A stretch of 64,000 nucleotides of DNA from JAGVSR01 sp963708775 (lineage in GTDB: Bacteria > Pseudomonadota > Alphaproteobacteria > Rhizobiales > Hyphomicrobiaceae). The notes under the pieces are model-generated. The model did not search any database. It saw nothing but the letters and a program-made list of their open reading frames with translations, and was not told where the DNA came from. This document shows positions 44,832-52,990 of the stretch, piece after piece. The stretch spans positions 62,001-126,000 of the forward strand of contig CAVPTI010000011.1 of the NCBI GenBank assembly GCA_963708775.1. The letters run 5' to 3'. The position numbers and the translations under genes are program-made. Numbering within the stretch: position 1 is the first letter of the stretch; every line of letters begins with the position of its first letter.

Positions 44832-45866
44832 TTACGCCGCCTTCTCCTGCTTGGCGTCCCATTTTCCGAGAGCAGCCAGGCTATTCATCTTCGCGCGGTG
44901 CGTGAACGCGCGCTGGCCGGCGGCGACGTTTTCGGACTTGCCGCCCCAGGCCTGGAGCGCTGCCGCCTGAAGAGCGCGGCCGTAGGAGAACGTGAGTGCC
45001 CATGGCAGGCCACCACCCGCATTCATGAGCGAGAGATGCTCGGTGGCCGCTTCGTCCGACTGCCCGCCGGAGAGGAAAGCAATGCCGGGAACCGTCGAAG
45101 GGACCGTTGCCTTTAGAACGCGCACTGTCTTTTCGGCGACTTCGGCGGCGGAGGCCTGCTTCGGGCTCTTCTGGCCTGCGATGACCATGTTCGGTTTCAG
45201 GATCATGCCTTCGAGCGAAACGCGCGCATCATAGAGTTCGCGGAAGACGGTGCGGAGCGTCCATTCGGTGACGCGGTAGCATTCGTCAATGTCATGCGTG
45301 CAGTAGGCGCCGTCCATCAGAACTTCCGGTTCGACGATCGGGACGATACCGGCTTCCTGGCAGAGTGCGGCGTAGCGGGCGAGGGCGTGGGCGTTGGCCT
45401 TGATGCAGTTCCACGTCGGCAGGCCGTCGGCGATGGTGATGACGCCGCGCCATTTTGCAAAACGGGCACCCAGGGCATGGTATTCGGCAAGGCGCTCGCG
45501 CAGCCCGTCGAGGCCTTCGGTGATGGTTTCTATTTCCGAGGTGGGGCCGGCGAGCGGCTTGGCGCCGGTGTCGACCTTGATGCCGGGGATGGAGCCGGCG
45601 GCGCGCATGATTTCGACGAGAGGCGTGCCGTCCTTGGCTTTCTGACGGATCGTTTCGTCATAGAGGATGACGCCCGAGACGTAATTCTTCATGGCGTCGG
45701 TTGAGCGAAACAGCATCTCCCGGTAGTCGCGGCGGCTGTCTTCGGTCGAGGCGAGATTGATCTTGTCGAAGCGCTTCTTGATGGTGCCGGAGCTTTCGTC
45801 GGCAGCGAGAATGCCTTTGCCGGGCGCCACCATGGCGCGGGCAATATCTTCCAGTTTCTCGGTCAT
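44832..45866 (-). CDS. Class I fructose-bisphosphate aldolase
   Basis: 344 residues. The N-terminus IARAMVAPGKGILAADESSGTIKKRF and the Schiff-base region GMILKPNMV (lysine near residue 220) place it in the class I (lysine) aldolases, unlike the zinc-dependent enzymes. It acts in glycolysis, gluconeogenesis and possibly the Calvin cycle. It is downstream of gap on the same strand with a terminator between, so it is probably transcribed separately. Confidence 0.95.
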   Translation of the reverse strand: MTEKLEDIARAMVAPGKGILAADESSGTIKKRFDKINLASTEDSRRDYREMLFRSTDAMKNYVSGVILYDETIRQKAKDGTPLVEIMRAAGSIPGIKVDTGAKPLAGPTSEIETITEGLDGLRERLAEYHALGARFAKWRGVITIADGLPTWNCIKANAHALARYAALCQEAGIVPIVEPEVLMDGAYCTHDIDECYRVTEWTLRTVFRELYDARVSLEGMILKPNMVIAGQKSPKQASAAEVAEKTVRVLKATVPSTVPGIAFLSGGQSDEAATEHLSLMNAGGGLPWALTFSYGRALQAAALQAWGGKSENVAAGQRAFTHRAKMNSLAALGKWDAKQEKAA

Positions 45867-45896
45867 CGGGGCCTCCGTCGGCGCGTCGTAGCGGTG

Positions 45897-45935
45897 TCAA
45901 AAATGAGAAAGGGCGCTCGCTCGCGAACGCCCTTC
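45897..45935 (-). terminator. Rho-independent terminator after gap
   Basis: On the minus strand AAGGGCGTTCGCG and CGAGCGCCCTT form a stem, followed by TCTCATTTTT. It separates gap from the aldolase gene. Confidence 0.75.
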
Positions 45936-45946
45936 CGGGAAATCCA

Positions 45947-46954
45947 TCAGATGAGCTTCGCCATCGCGACGGCGGTGTCGCTCATGCGATTGGAGAAGCC
46001 CCATTCGTTATCGTACCAGGAGAGTACGCGGACCAGCTTGCCGTCCATGACCTTGGTCTGGTCGAGATGGAAAATGGACGAATGACTATCGTGATTGAAA
46101 TCGGCCGAAACGTTGGGCTGATCGGTGACGCCGAGTACGCCCTTCAGGGCGCCGTGGGCGGCCTTCGTGATGGCCGCGTTGATTTCGGCGACGGTCGTTT
46201 CATTCTTGGCGATGAATTTGAAGTCGACGACGGACACGTTCGGCGTCGGCACGCGGATCGCCGTTCCGTCGAGGCGGCCGTTGAGTTCAGGCAGCACGAG
46301 GCCGACGGCCTTGGCGGCGCCTGTTGATGTCGGGATCATCGAAAGGGCGGCCGCGCGGCCGCGATAGAGATCCTTGTGCATGGTGTCGAGTGTCGGCTGG
46401 TCGCCTGTGTAGGAGTGGATGGTCGTCATGAAGCCTTTGTCGATGCCGACGAGGTCGTGCAGCACCTTCGCCACCGGTGCGAGGCAGTTCGTCGTGCACG
46501 AGGCGTTGGAGACGACGAGGTGATCCTTCGTCAGCTTGTCGTGGTTGACGCCAAAGACGACGGTGAGATCAGCGCCATCCGCGGGGGCGGATACAAGCAC
46601 GCGCTTTGCGCCGGCGGTGAGGTGGGCGGCGGCTTTATCCCGTGCTGTGAAAATGCCGGTGCACTCCATCGCGATGTCGACACCCATGTCGCCATGCGGA
46701 AGTTCGGCCGGGTTCTTGATCGCCGTCACTTTGATCGGTCCATAGCCGACATCGATCGTATCGCCTGCAACGGTAACTTTGGCCGGGAAGCGGCCGTGGA
46801 CGCTGTCGAAACGCAAAAGGTGCGCGTTGGTTTCGACCGGACCCAGATCGTTGATGGCGATGACTTGGATATCCGTGCGGCCGCTTTCGACGATTGCGCG
46901 CAGTACGTTGCGGCCGATGCGTCCAAAACCGTTGATCGCGACCTTCACTGCCAT
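45947..46954 (-). CDS. gap: Glyceraldehyde-3-phosphate dehydrogenase, type I
   Basis: 335 residues. The NAD(P)-binding start VAINGFGRIGRNVLRA and the catalytic cysteine in SNASCTTNCLAP near residue 155 are intact. The frame is open upstream to 47092, but conservation and an AAGGAC ribosome-binding site point to ATG 46954. The transketolase and phosphoglycerate kinase genes that often flank gap are absent in this window. Confidence 0.96.
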   Translation of the reverse strand: MAVKVAINGFGRIGRNVLRAIVESGRTDIQVIAINDLGPVETNAHLLRFDSVHGRFPAKVTVAGDTIDVGYGPIKVTAIKNPAELPHGDMGVDIAMECTGIFTARDKAAAHLTAGAKRVLVSAPADGADLTVVFGVNHDKLTKDHLVVSNASCTTNCLAPVAKVLHDLVGIDKGFMTTIHSYTGDQPTLDTMHKDLYRGRAAALSMIPTSTGAAKAVGLVLPELNGRLDGTAIRVPTPNVSVVDFKFIAKNETTVAEINAAITKAAHGALKGVLGVTDQPNVSADFNHDSHSSIFHLDQTKVMDGKLVRVLSWYDNEWGFSNRMSDTAVAMAKLI

Positions 46955-47062
46955 TTCAGCCGTCCTTTCGACATTGCGCGTCGAATTCGTATCGAATCCG
47001 GTGTTGCGTGGAGGGCACTTCAATCCCGAGTCGGTTGGCGGGGTGGTGCCTTGATGCGGCGG

Positions 47063-47092
47063 CATTAAGTGGAGGCACCCCCTGCCTGTCAA
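47063..47092 (-). promoter_or_regulatory. Candidate gap promoter (in the 46955-47267 intergenic region)
   Basis: On the minus strand TTGACA (47092-47087) and TTAATG (47068-47063) are 18 bp apart, about 110 bp upstream of gap. The remaining sequence of this 313-bp gap shows no gene or repeat. Confidence 0.4.
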
Positions 47093-47267
47093 TGCGTCAT
47101 CGGCAGTCGTCCTAAGGCCACAGTTCTATCTATTCAGAAGCTTGTTTTGGATGGCCGCGCTCGTTTGTTGCGCGGTTCGTGCTTAAGACCTATGGTCAAC
47201 GAAGACTGAGGGGGCCGTGGCCGAGGGCAAACCGTGCCGCTCCTCTTGCACATCGATGGGTTAGCCG

Positions 47268-47525
47268 ATGGTTCAACGCGCACGGGAAGCGCGGGCGGGC
47301 ACAAAACGCGCCCCCCCGCGCAAAGAGCAATCTTTATCGTCGGTCGTGATGCCGGAACCGGCGCAGCGGCTGCAAATCGTTGAGGCCGAACGGGACCGGC
47401 TGAAAGCGCGGCTGGAAGAAGCCGAGGCGCGCATCGCCGAACTCGAGAAGACCCGGGCTCTTGTGGTCAATCGGATTGATTGGTTGATCGATAAGCTTGG
47501 GTCCGCCGTCGAAAAGCGCGCCTGA
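47268..47525 (+). CDS. Small coiled-coil protein (DUF4164-like)
   Basis: 85 residues. The basic N-terminus is followed by a heptad-rich helix (EAERDRLKARLEEAEARIA, about 38-60) and VVNRIDWLIDKL. In many Rhizobiales a DUF4164-type coiled-coil gene precedes zapA, 6S RNA and the cyclo-ligase gene; here no zapA is visible and the lanmodulin-like gene occupies the spot. Start could also be at the internal MPEPAQ. Function unknown. Confidence 0.6.
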   Translation: MVQRAREARAGTKRAPPRKEQSLSSVVMPEPAQRLQIVEAERDRLKARLEEAEARIAELEKTRALVVNRIDWLIDKLGSAVEKRA

Positions 47526-47594
47526 CGCGGCGTCGGCTTTGACCGGACGGAAATCGAGGCATGGAGCGGCCGATGCCGCCCCATGCCTGTCGTG

Positions 47595-48005
47595 TTACTT
47601 CAGCACGCGCAGCAAATTGCGGCCGGCGAGCGAGGACAGTTCGCGGCAATCGATCGTGCCGTCTTTGTCGGGGTTTGCTCGTTCGAAGCGGTGCTTCACC
47701 AGGGCCAGGAACTCGTGCTTGTCGAGCGTGCCGTCGCGATCGGGATTGAAGCGGGCGATCGAGAGGATACCCACGCGGCCGCGCAGTTCGTTGCGATCGA
47801 GCGTGCCATCGTGATCGGGGTCGAGCTTGTGGAACAGGCGGACAGCGGCGCGGCGAGCTTCGTGCCAGTCGATCGTGCCGTCGTGGTCCGGATTGAGATA
47901 GGCCATATCCGCGGTGCAATCGCGATGGCCGGCGGACGCCGGGGCGGTCGCTGCTGAGACTGCCAGAGCGGCTGCCGCTATGAGAGCTGAAAGAGAGAAC
48001 TTCAT
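47595..48005 (-). CDS. Lanmodulin-like periplasmic protein with four EF-hands
   Basis: 136 residues. Residues 1-25 are a signal peptide ending APASA. Four EF-hand loops follow: NPDHDGTIDWHE (38-49), DPDHDGTLDRNE (62-73), NPDRDGTLDKHE (87-98) and NPDKDGTIDCRE (111-122). All have Pro at position 2, Asp at 3, 5 and 9, and Glu at 12. The linkers of 12, 13 and 12 residues equal those of the Methylorubrum extorquens lanmodulin, and total length is close to its 133. Lanmodulin binds lanthanides with very high affinity in the periplasm of methylotrophs. Here loops 1, 3 and 4 start with Asn instead of Asp, which may change affinity. ATG 48005 follows AAGGTAAT. Calcium binding is the alternative. Confidence 0.82.
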   Translation of the reverse strand: MKFSLSALIAAAALAVSAATAPASAGHRDCTADMAYLNPDHDGTIDWHEARRAAVRLFHKLDPDHDGTLDRNELRGRVGILSIARFNPDRDGTLDKHEFLALVKHRFERANPDKDGTIDCRELSSLAGRNLLRVLK

Positions 48006-48229
48006 TGATATTACCTTTAGTTGCTCATGTCTGATGTGACGGCGCTTCAATAGCGCTCCTCGCGCATCACGGCCAATCAAGTCCGTGTGCGGCATGATGC
48101 CGGCGGGGGAGCGGCCATGTGACCAAAGCGGATAAGTCCGCTGCGGGGCTCGATTTTTGAGACCGGTCAGCCTACATTGACTAGGCTGCGGGGCTCGTCA
48201 GGAACACATGAATCTCCAGGGCCTATAAG

Positions 48230-48350
48230 ATCTGCCAGGGAGCTGTCCCTGTCTGGAGCCGTGGTTCCGGACACATGGCGCCCACCTTACTTAAGTAGGG
48301 ACCCGGCGAGATCGATCGTTCCAACGGCCACCGCGGCACTAAATTCGACC
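48230..48350 (+). ncRNA. ssrS: 6S RNA (ssrS), approximate boundaries
   Basis: The sequence GGTTCCGGACACATGGCGCC around 48272-48291, then ACCTTACTTAAGTAGG, resembles the apical half of proteobacterial 6S RNA (the ACACAT-CACC-AAGGGT side of E. coli). GCCGTGG near 48268 can pair with CCGCGGC near 48340 to form the long stem. TATAAG at 48224-48229 is a possible -10 box. The position directly before the 5-formyl-THF cyclo-ligase gene is conserved (ssrS-ygfA order). Ends are estimated. Confidence 0.55.
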
Positions 48351-48371
48351 CCGAACGAAGGATCACTCCCG

Positions 48372-48971
48372 TTGTCGAGCGCGCCCCTTTCCGACGAAAC
48401 AAAATCGGAAAAGAAGGCTTTGCGTGCCGCCATGAAGCAGGTGAGGGCCGCAGCTGTCGCGCGTCATGGGGCGACCTCTGCGGAATTGATTGCGGCTCAT
48501 GGGATTGGGTTTACCGACAGCGCCCCGCCTGCCTGGGTTTCGGGATTTCTGCCGATCGGAGAAGAACTGGACCCGGCGCCGCTGATGTTGCGGCTGTCGG
48601 CTGAGGGTTATGGTCTTTGTCTCCCGGTGATGGAGGCGAAAGGCAAGCCGCTGTTGTTCCGTGCCTGGAAGCCTGGTGACGTGCTCGAAGAGGTCATGTG
48701 GGGTATTCGTGAGCCGCTGCCGACGGCGCCACTCGTGGAGCCCGACGTTTTGCTTAGTCCGCTGCTTGCGTTCGATCTCCGAGGTTACCGGCTCGGGTAT
48801 GGCGGCGGGTTCTACGACCGGACGCTCGCCCGTCTGCGGGGCATTAAGACTGTCGTTGCAATCGGGCTGGCGCTTGATGAGCAAAGGGTCGACGCGGTGC
48901 CGCACGCGGACTATGACGAACGCGTGGATTGGGTGCTGACGCCGTCGGGGCCCTTGCGCTGCGGGACCTGA
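48372..48971 (+). CDS. 5-formyltetrahydrofolate cyclo-ligase
   Basis: 199 residues from TTG 48372, which has AAGGA nearby; the frame is open further upstream through the 6S RNA region but without conservation. Family features are WVSGFLPIGEELDPAPLM near residue 57 and the phosphate-binding LAFDLRGYRLGYGGGFYDR near residue 133. It converts 5-formyl-THF to methenyl-THF with ATP, a folate salvage step that also matters for one-carbon metabolism. ymdB starts immediately after it. Confidence 0.9.
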   Translation: MSSAPLSDETKSEKKALRAAMKQVRAAAVARHGATSAELIAAHGIGFTDSAPPAWVSGFLPIGEELDPAPLMLRLSAEGYGLCLPVMEAKGKPLLFRAWKPGDVLEEVMWGIREPLPTAPLVEPDVLLSPLLAFDLRGYRLGYGGGFYDRTLARLRGIKTVVAIGLALDEQRVDAVPHADYDERVDWVLTPSGPLRCGT

Positions 48972-49811
48972 ATGCGGCTTCTCTTTATTGGTGACATCGT
49001 CGGCAAGGCCGGCCGGCGTGTGGTGGCGGACCTGCTGCCGGGTTTGCGGGAGCGCTGGGCGCTCGATTGCGTCATCATCAATGCCGAGAACTCAGCGGGC
49101 GGCTTCGGCATTACGGAAAACATTCTCGAAGATCTGATCGACGCTGGCGCCGATGCGGTGACGCTGGGCAATCACGCCTTCGATCAAAAGGACGCGCTTG
49201 TCTTCATCAACCGGCAGCCGCGGCTGATCAGGCCGCTCAATTTTCCCAAAGGTACGCCGGGCCGCGGCGCGGCGCTCGTGCGGTTGAAGAACGGAGCGGA
49301 TGTGCTCGTCGTCAATGCGATGGGGCGCGTGTTCATGACGGAACTCGATTGTCCGTTTCGCGCGATCGACAATGAATTGACAGCGTGTCCGCTGAAGCAG
49401 GGGGCGGATGCCATCCTGATCGATTTTCATGCCGAGGCGACGAGCGAGAAGCAGGCGCTGGGTTTGTTCGTCGATGGGCGCGCGAGCGTCGTGGTGGGAA
49501 CCCACACGCACACGCCGACATCGGACGAGCGTGTGCTGCCGGCAGGGACGGCCTACATGTCGGATGCGGGGATGACGGGCGATTACAATTCGGTGCTCGG
49601 CATGGACAGCGAGGAGCCGCTGAACCGGTTCCTGACGCGCATTCCGCGCGAGCGGTTCGAGCCGTCGAACGGGCCGGGAACCTTGTCCGGGTTGGCCGTT
49701 CAGATCGACGACAAGACGGGTTTGGCAGCTTGGGCGCGGGGTGTTCGGATCGGGGGCGTGCTGCAGCCGTCGGCGCCGCTGCCGTGGGACCAGCCCGCCG
49801 AAGTCGTCTGA
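48972..49811 (+). CDS. YmdB-type metallophosphoesterase (TIGR00282 family)
   Basis: 279 residues. Metal-binding motifs LFIGDIVGKAGR, INAENSAGGFG, TLGNHAFDQ and GTHTHTPTSD are in the family order. The Bacillus homologue is a cyclic-nucleotide phosphodiesterase; the role in alphaproteobacteria is not fixed. ATG directly abuts the cyclo-ligase stop, so they are probably co-transcribed. Confidence 0.9.
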   Translation: MRLLFIGDIVGKAGRRVVADLLPGLRERWALDCVIINAENSAGGFGITENILEDLIDAGADAVTLGNHAFDQKDALVFINRQPRLIRPLNFPKGTPGRGAALVRLKNGADVLVVNAMGRVFMTELDCPFRAIDNELTACPLKQGADAILIDFHAEATSEKQALGLFVDGRASVVVGTHTHTPTSDERVLPAGTAYMSDAGMTGDYNSVLGMDSEEPLNRFLTRIPRERFEPSNGPGTLSGLAVQIDDKTGLAAWARGVRIGGVLQPSAPLPWDQPAEVV

Positions 49812-49836
49812 AGAGGATCAAGGGCCCAAAATACTG

Positions 49837-49867
49837 GCGGCTCGGTGCCGGGGAGCAACCGAGCCGC
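49837..49867. repeat. Strong hairpin after ymdB
   Basis: GCGGCTCGGT and ACCGAGCCGC form a perfect 10-bp stem with an 11-base loop, 26 bp after the ymdB stop. There is no T run, so it is an imperfect candidate for a terminator or an RNA processing signal. Confidence 0.5.
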
Positions 49868-49939
49868 TATGGGTGGGCGAGAGAAACGTTTTTCTTCTGT
49901 TGGCATCGAGATGAAGAGCGGGTCTCTTCATCGGGATGG

Positions 49940-49960
49940 GACAGGTCGAACAGACCTGTC
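49940..49960. repeat. Perfect 8-bp inverted repeat in the ymdB-yebC gap
   Basis: GACAGGTC-gaaca-GACCTGTC. The whole 352-bp gap 49812-50163 has no gene; besides this hairpin it holds the 49837 hairpin and the CtrA-like box at 50047. A regulatory site or leader element is possible. Confidence 0.4.
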
Positions 49961-50046
49961 GGGTGCGACTGCCTGCTGGGCAGCTCCGGCAGTCACCGGG
50001 AGGTGGAGGGATTCGTCCCTCACGCGTTAACATTTGGTCAAAAAAG

Positions 50047-50063
50047 GTTAATAAAAGGTTAAT
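50047..50063 (-). promoter_or_regulatory. CtrA-type box upstream of yebC
   Basis: On the minus strand the sequence reads TTAACCTTTTATTAACC, a TTAA-N7-TTAAC match to the CtrA consensus. It arises from two tandem copies of AAAAGGTTAAT (50042-50063). CtrA is the cell-cycle regulator of alphaproteobacteria; the site is about 100 bp before yebC. Confidence 0.5.
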
Positions 50064-50163
50064 GCGGCTCCGGGTCGGCTGCCGAGCGTACTTGACCGGC
50101 GCCCGCGCATCGCTTGATAACGCGCAGGTCTCCTCTCACCTGTCAGACGCACGGAACACCGAC

Positions 50164-50913
50164 ATGGCCGGCCATTCAGCGTTCAAGAACATCATGCACA
50201 AGAAGGGGCGAGCGGATGCCGCCCGTGCCAAGATGTTCGCCAAGTTCTCGCGTGAAATCACGGTGGCGGCGAAGCTCGGCAGTCCTGACCCGTCCATGAA
50301 CCCGCGCCTGCGCCTCGCCATCCAGGATGCGCGGGCGGAAAACATGCCCAAGGACAACATCGAGCGGGCGATCAAGAAGGCGTCGGGCAACGATACGGCG
50401 AACTACGAAAACGTGCGCTACGAGGGCTATGCGCCGGGCGGCGTGGCGGTGATCGTGGAAGCGCTGACGGACAACCGCAACCGGACCGGCGGCGTGGTTC
50501 GCTCGGTGTTCACGAAGTACAACGGAAATCTCGGTGCGACGGGTTCGGTCAGCCATCTGTTCGCGCATGTGGGCGAGATTACCTACAAGGCGGCGGTTGG
50601 CTCTGCGGATGCGGTTCTCGAAGCTGCCATCGAAGCGGGGGCGGACGATGTGGTTTCAGACGATCATGGGCATCTGATCACGTGCGCCTTCGATACGCTC
50701 GGCACGGTGGCAAGCGCGCTCGAAGACAAACTGGGTGAAGCGCAAAGCGTGAAGTCGATCTGGAAGCCGAACCTTGCGACGCCCGTGGATGAAGAGGCGG
50801 CGCAGTCGATCTTGAAGTTGATCGCAGCCTTGGAAGATGATGACGACGTGCAGAGCGTCTTTGCCAACTTCGAGATCTCAGACGACATCATGAAGCGGCT
50901 CACAGCGGCCTAA
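50164..50913 (+). CDS. YebC/PmpR family transcriptional regulator or translation factor
   Basis: 249 residues. It starts MAGHSAFKNIMHKKGRADAARAK, a standard YebC start, which decides the start within a longer open frame. YEGYAPGGVAVIVEALTDNRNRT is also present. Family members were described as transcriptional regulators, and newer work links TACO1/YebC proteins to translation of proline-rich stretches. It precedes ruvCAB, the conserved alphaproteobacterial order. Confidence 0.95.
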   Translation: MAGHSAFKNIMHKKGRADAARAKMFAKFSREITVAAKLGSPDPSMNPRLRLAIQDARAENMPKDNIERAIKKASGNDTANYENVRYEGYAPGGVAVIVEALTDNRNRTGGVVRSVFTKYNGNLGATGSVSHLFAHVGEITYKAAVGSADAVLEAAIEAGADDVVSDDHGHLITCAFDTLGTVASALEDKLGEAQSVKSIWKPNLATPVDEEAAQSILKLIAALEDDDDVQSVFANFEISDDIMKRLTAA

Positions 50914-50956
50914 GCGCGACAGTTGCGAATCATCCGGCGTGCTATGCGTGCGCTCC

Positions 50957-51481
50957 ATGAGCAGCACGACAACACGCATCCTGGGGCTCGACCCCGGTCT
51001 CAGGCGCACCGGTTGGGGCATCATCGAAAGCGATGGTGTCCGGCTATCCTATGTCGCCTCCGGCGTGATCACGTCTGACGGCGGGGACGAACTCGCCTAC
51101 CGGCTCGCTGAACTCTATCAGGGCATTCTCAGTGTCATCGCCGCGCACAAGCCAGCGGAGGCGGCGGTGGAGGAAACGTTCGTCAACGAAAACCCGCGTT
51201 CGACCCTGAAGCTCGGTCAGGCGCGCGGCATGGCGCTGTTGGCGCCGGCGATGAAGGGGCTGACGGTTGCGGAATATACGCCGAACCTGATCAAGAAGAG
51301 TGTTGTCGGAGCGGGACATGCGGAGAAACATCAGATCCAGGCGATGATCGGTTTTCTGCTGCCGCGGGCGAAGTTTGAAAGTGCGGACGAGGCAGATGCG
51401 CTCGCGATCGCCATTTGCCATGCGAGCCACCGTGCGTCGCGGGCGCTGCTGGCGCGCGTGACAAGGGAGAGTGCGCGATGA
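50957..51481 (+). CDS. ruvC: Holliday junction resolvase RuvC
   Basis: 174 residues. Catalytic acidic residues are in LGLDPGLRRTGWG (residue about 11), VEETFVNENPRSTLKLGQARG and DEADALAIAICHA. It cuts Holliday junctions with RuvAB. ATG 50957 was chosen over the upstream GTG 50939 because conservation begins there. Its stop overlaps the ruvA start (ATGA). Confidence 0.96.
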   Translation: MSSTTTRILGLDPGLRRTGWGIIESDGVRLSYVASGVITSDGGDELAYRLAELYQGILSVIAAHKPAEAAVEETFVNENPRSTLKLGQARGMALLAPAMKGLTVAEYTPNLIKKSVVGAGHAEKHQIQAMIGFLLPRAKFESADEADALAIAICHASHRASRALLARVTRESAR

Positions 51482-52104
51482 TCGGCAAGTTGAAGGGAAT
51501 TGTGGACGCCATCGGCGAGAGCCACGCGATCATCGATGTGAACGGCGTCGGCTACGAGGTGCAGATCTCGTCGCGCACGTTGCGGAAATTAAAGGTCGGG
51601 GAGCCGACCAGCCTGACGATCGACACGCATGTACGCGAGGATGCAATCCGGCTTTACGGGTTCACGAGCGAAGTTGAGCGGAGCTGGTTTCGCACGTTGC
51701 AGACGGTGCAGGGGGTCGGCTCGAAGGTGGCGCTTGGCGTGCTCGGTGTCCTTTCGACGAATGATCTGGCCAACGCCATTGCTTTGCAGAACTCGGCGGC
51801 GTTGGAGCAGACACCGGGTGTCGGCAAGAAACTCGCGCAGCGGATCGTGGCGGAGTTGAAGGATAAAGCGCCTGCGCTCTCGGTAGCCGGGCTCAATGCG
51901 GGTACGGCGGTCAAAGGCGCGCCGGCCTCGGATGACGGGCCGGTCGAGGGGATGGCCGCGGCGGAAGCGATCTCGGCGTTGTCGAACCTCGGGTACAATC
52001 CGGGCCAGGCTTCGGCTGCGGTTGCGGCGGCGCTGAAGGATCTCGGCACCGCAGCCGACACGGCGCAACTCATCCGGCGCGGTCTCAAGGAATTGGCGCG
52101 CTGA
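51478..52104 (+). CDS. ruvA: Holliday junction DNA helicase subunit RuvA
   Basis: 208 residues. It starts MIGKLKGIVDAIGESHAIID, the OB-fold domain, has the HhH pair VQGVGSKVALGVLGVL and TPGVGKKLAQRIVAELKDK, and a C-terminal domain that contacts RuvB (residues about 160-208). ATG 51478 overlaps the ruvC stop. Confidence 0.96.
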   Translation: MIGKLKGIVDAIGESHAIIDVNGVGYEVQISSRTLRKLKVGEPTSLTIDTHVREDAIRLYGFTSEVERSWFRTLQTVQGVGSKVALGVLGVLSTNDLANAIALQNSAALEQTPGVGKKLAQRIVAELKDKAPALSVAGLNAGTAVKGAPASDDGPVEGMAAAEAISALSNLGYNPGQASAAVAAALKDLGTAADTAQLIRRGLKELAR

Positions 52105-52120
52105 CGGACATGGAGTTCAC

Positions 52121-52342
52121 ATGCGGCTTCTAGGGCTCATCATTGCAGGGATCTGGATCGCAGCGGTGGCGTGGTTCGGGTGGACATCGTTGCCGCAATT
52201 GCCGCTCGATGTGAGTGCCACTGATCCCGGCACGATTGATGCGCTCAACGCAGCGCGGACGCAGCATGCGCTGATGTTCGGAGCCATCGCACTCGTTCCT
52301 GCCGTGCTCGTCGTTTGGCTTGGACGATGGTTGAGCCGCTGA
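52121..52342 (+). CDS. Small two-helix membrane protein between ruvA and ruvB
   Basis: 73 residues: membrane helix about 3-22, a short loop with aspartate and threonine residues, and a second helix about 48-68. No family recognised. It starts 16 bp after ruvA and is in the same direction as ruvB, so it is likely co-transcribed. Function unknown. Confidence 0.55.
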   Translation: MRLLGLIIAGIWIAAVAWFGWTSLPQLPLDVSATDPGTIDALNAARTQHALMFGAIALVPAVLVVWLGRWLSR

Positions 52343-52437
52343 GACCCTGCTCAGCAGACGTTCCGCTCAACATGCACATCGAGTATGCCGCGCCGCCATA
52401 ACTCCAGCATGGTTGTGCTCCAGTTTCAGGGCGGACG

Positions 52438-52959
52438 ATGCGGGAGATCGAAGTGGCGGAGGACGTGAAAACCGGTCATCGGCGGAGTTGGACGATGGGT
52501 GGGCGTATATGGGTGCACATCAAAGCCATGGTGCCGACCGTTCTCATCTTTTTGGTCGCCGGACCCTTGGTCGGGTATTTCGCCGTCATGCTGCCCATCG
52601 CGGTGACCGCAATCGACGGGCCGTTTGGAGTCCTTCAAGGCCTCATGGGGGCCTTTGCAATGCTGCCGGTCGGAGCGTTGTTCGCTTACATGCTCGGCTA
52701 TTTGCCGGCCCTGTTGACCGGGCTGGCGGTCGCGGCTGCCGACTGTGTCATTGATCTCGGCGCCTATCGCACGCCGGTGGCCATCCTGGCCGGCAGTTGC
52801 GTGACACTTTTGCTGCTGCTCAACGTGTCGGACGTCGAGAATCCTCTCGAAACGGGTCTGTTGGGTTTCGGCGGTGCCGCAGGAGCGGTCGGTGCGATCG
52901 CGGCGGGGGTCTGTGCCATGATCGCCCCGCGACGCGTCCCATCGACTTCATCGGCTTGA
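52438..52959 (+). CDS. Membrane protein of unknown function between ruvA and ruvB
   Basis: 173 residues with four hydrophobic segments (about 30-57, 65-85, 90-115 and 118-160), Gly/Ala-rich at the end. Basic and acidic N-terminal cytoplasmic stretch. Not recognised. It precedes ruvB by 31 bp. Interruption of ruvA-ruvB by two membrane genes is unusual. Confidence 0.55.
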   Translation: MREIEVAEDVKTGHRRSWTMGGRIWVHIKAMVPTVLIFLVAGPLVGYFAVMLPIAVTAIDGPFGVLQGLMGAFAMLPVGALFAYMLGYLPALLTGLAVAAADCVIDLGAYRTPVAILAGSCVTLLLLLNVSDVENPLETGLLGFGGAAGAVGAIAAGVCAMIAPRRVPSTSSA

Positions 52960-52990
52960 CGGGCCAAGCGAATAGCGCCACGAACAAAAC

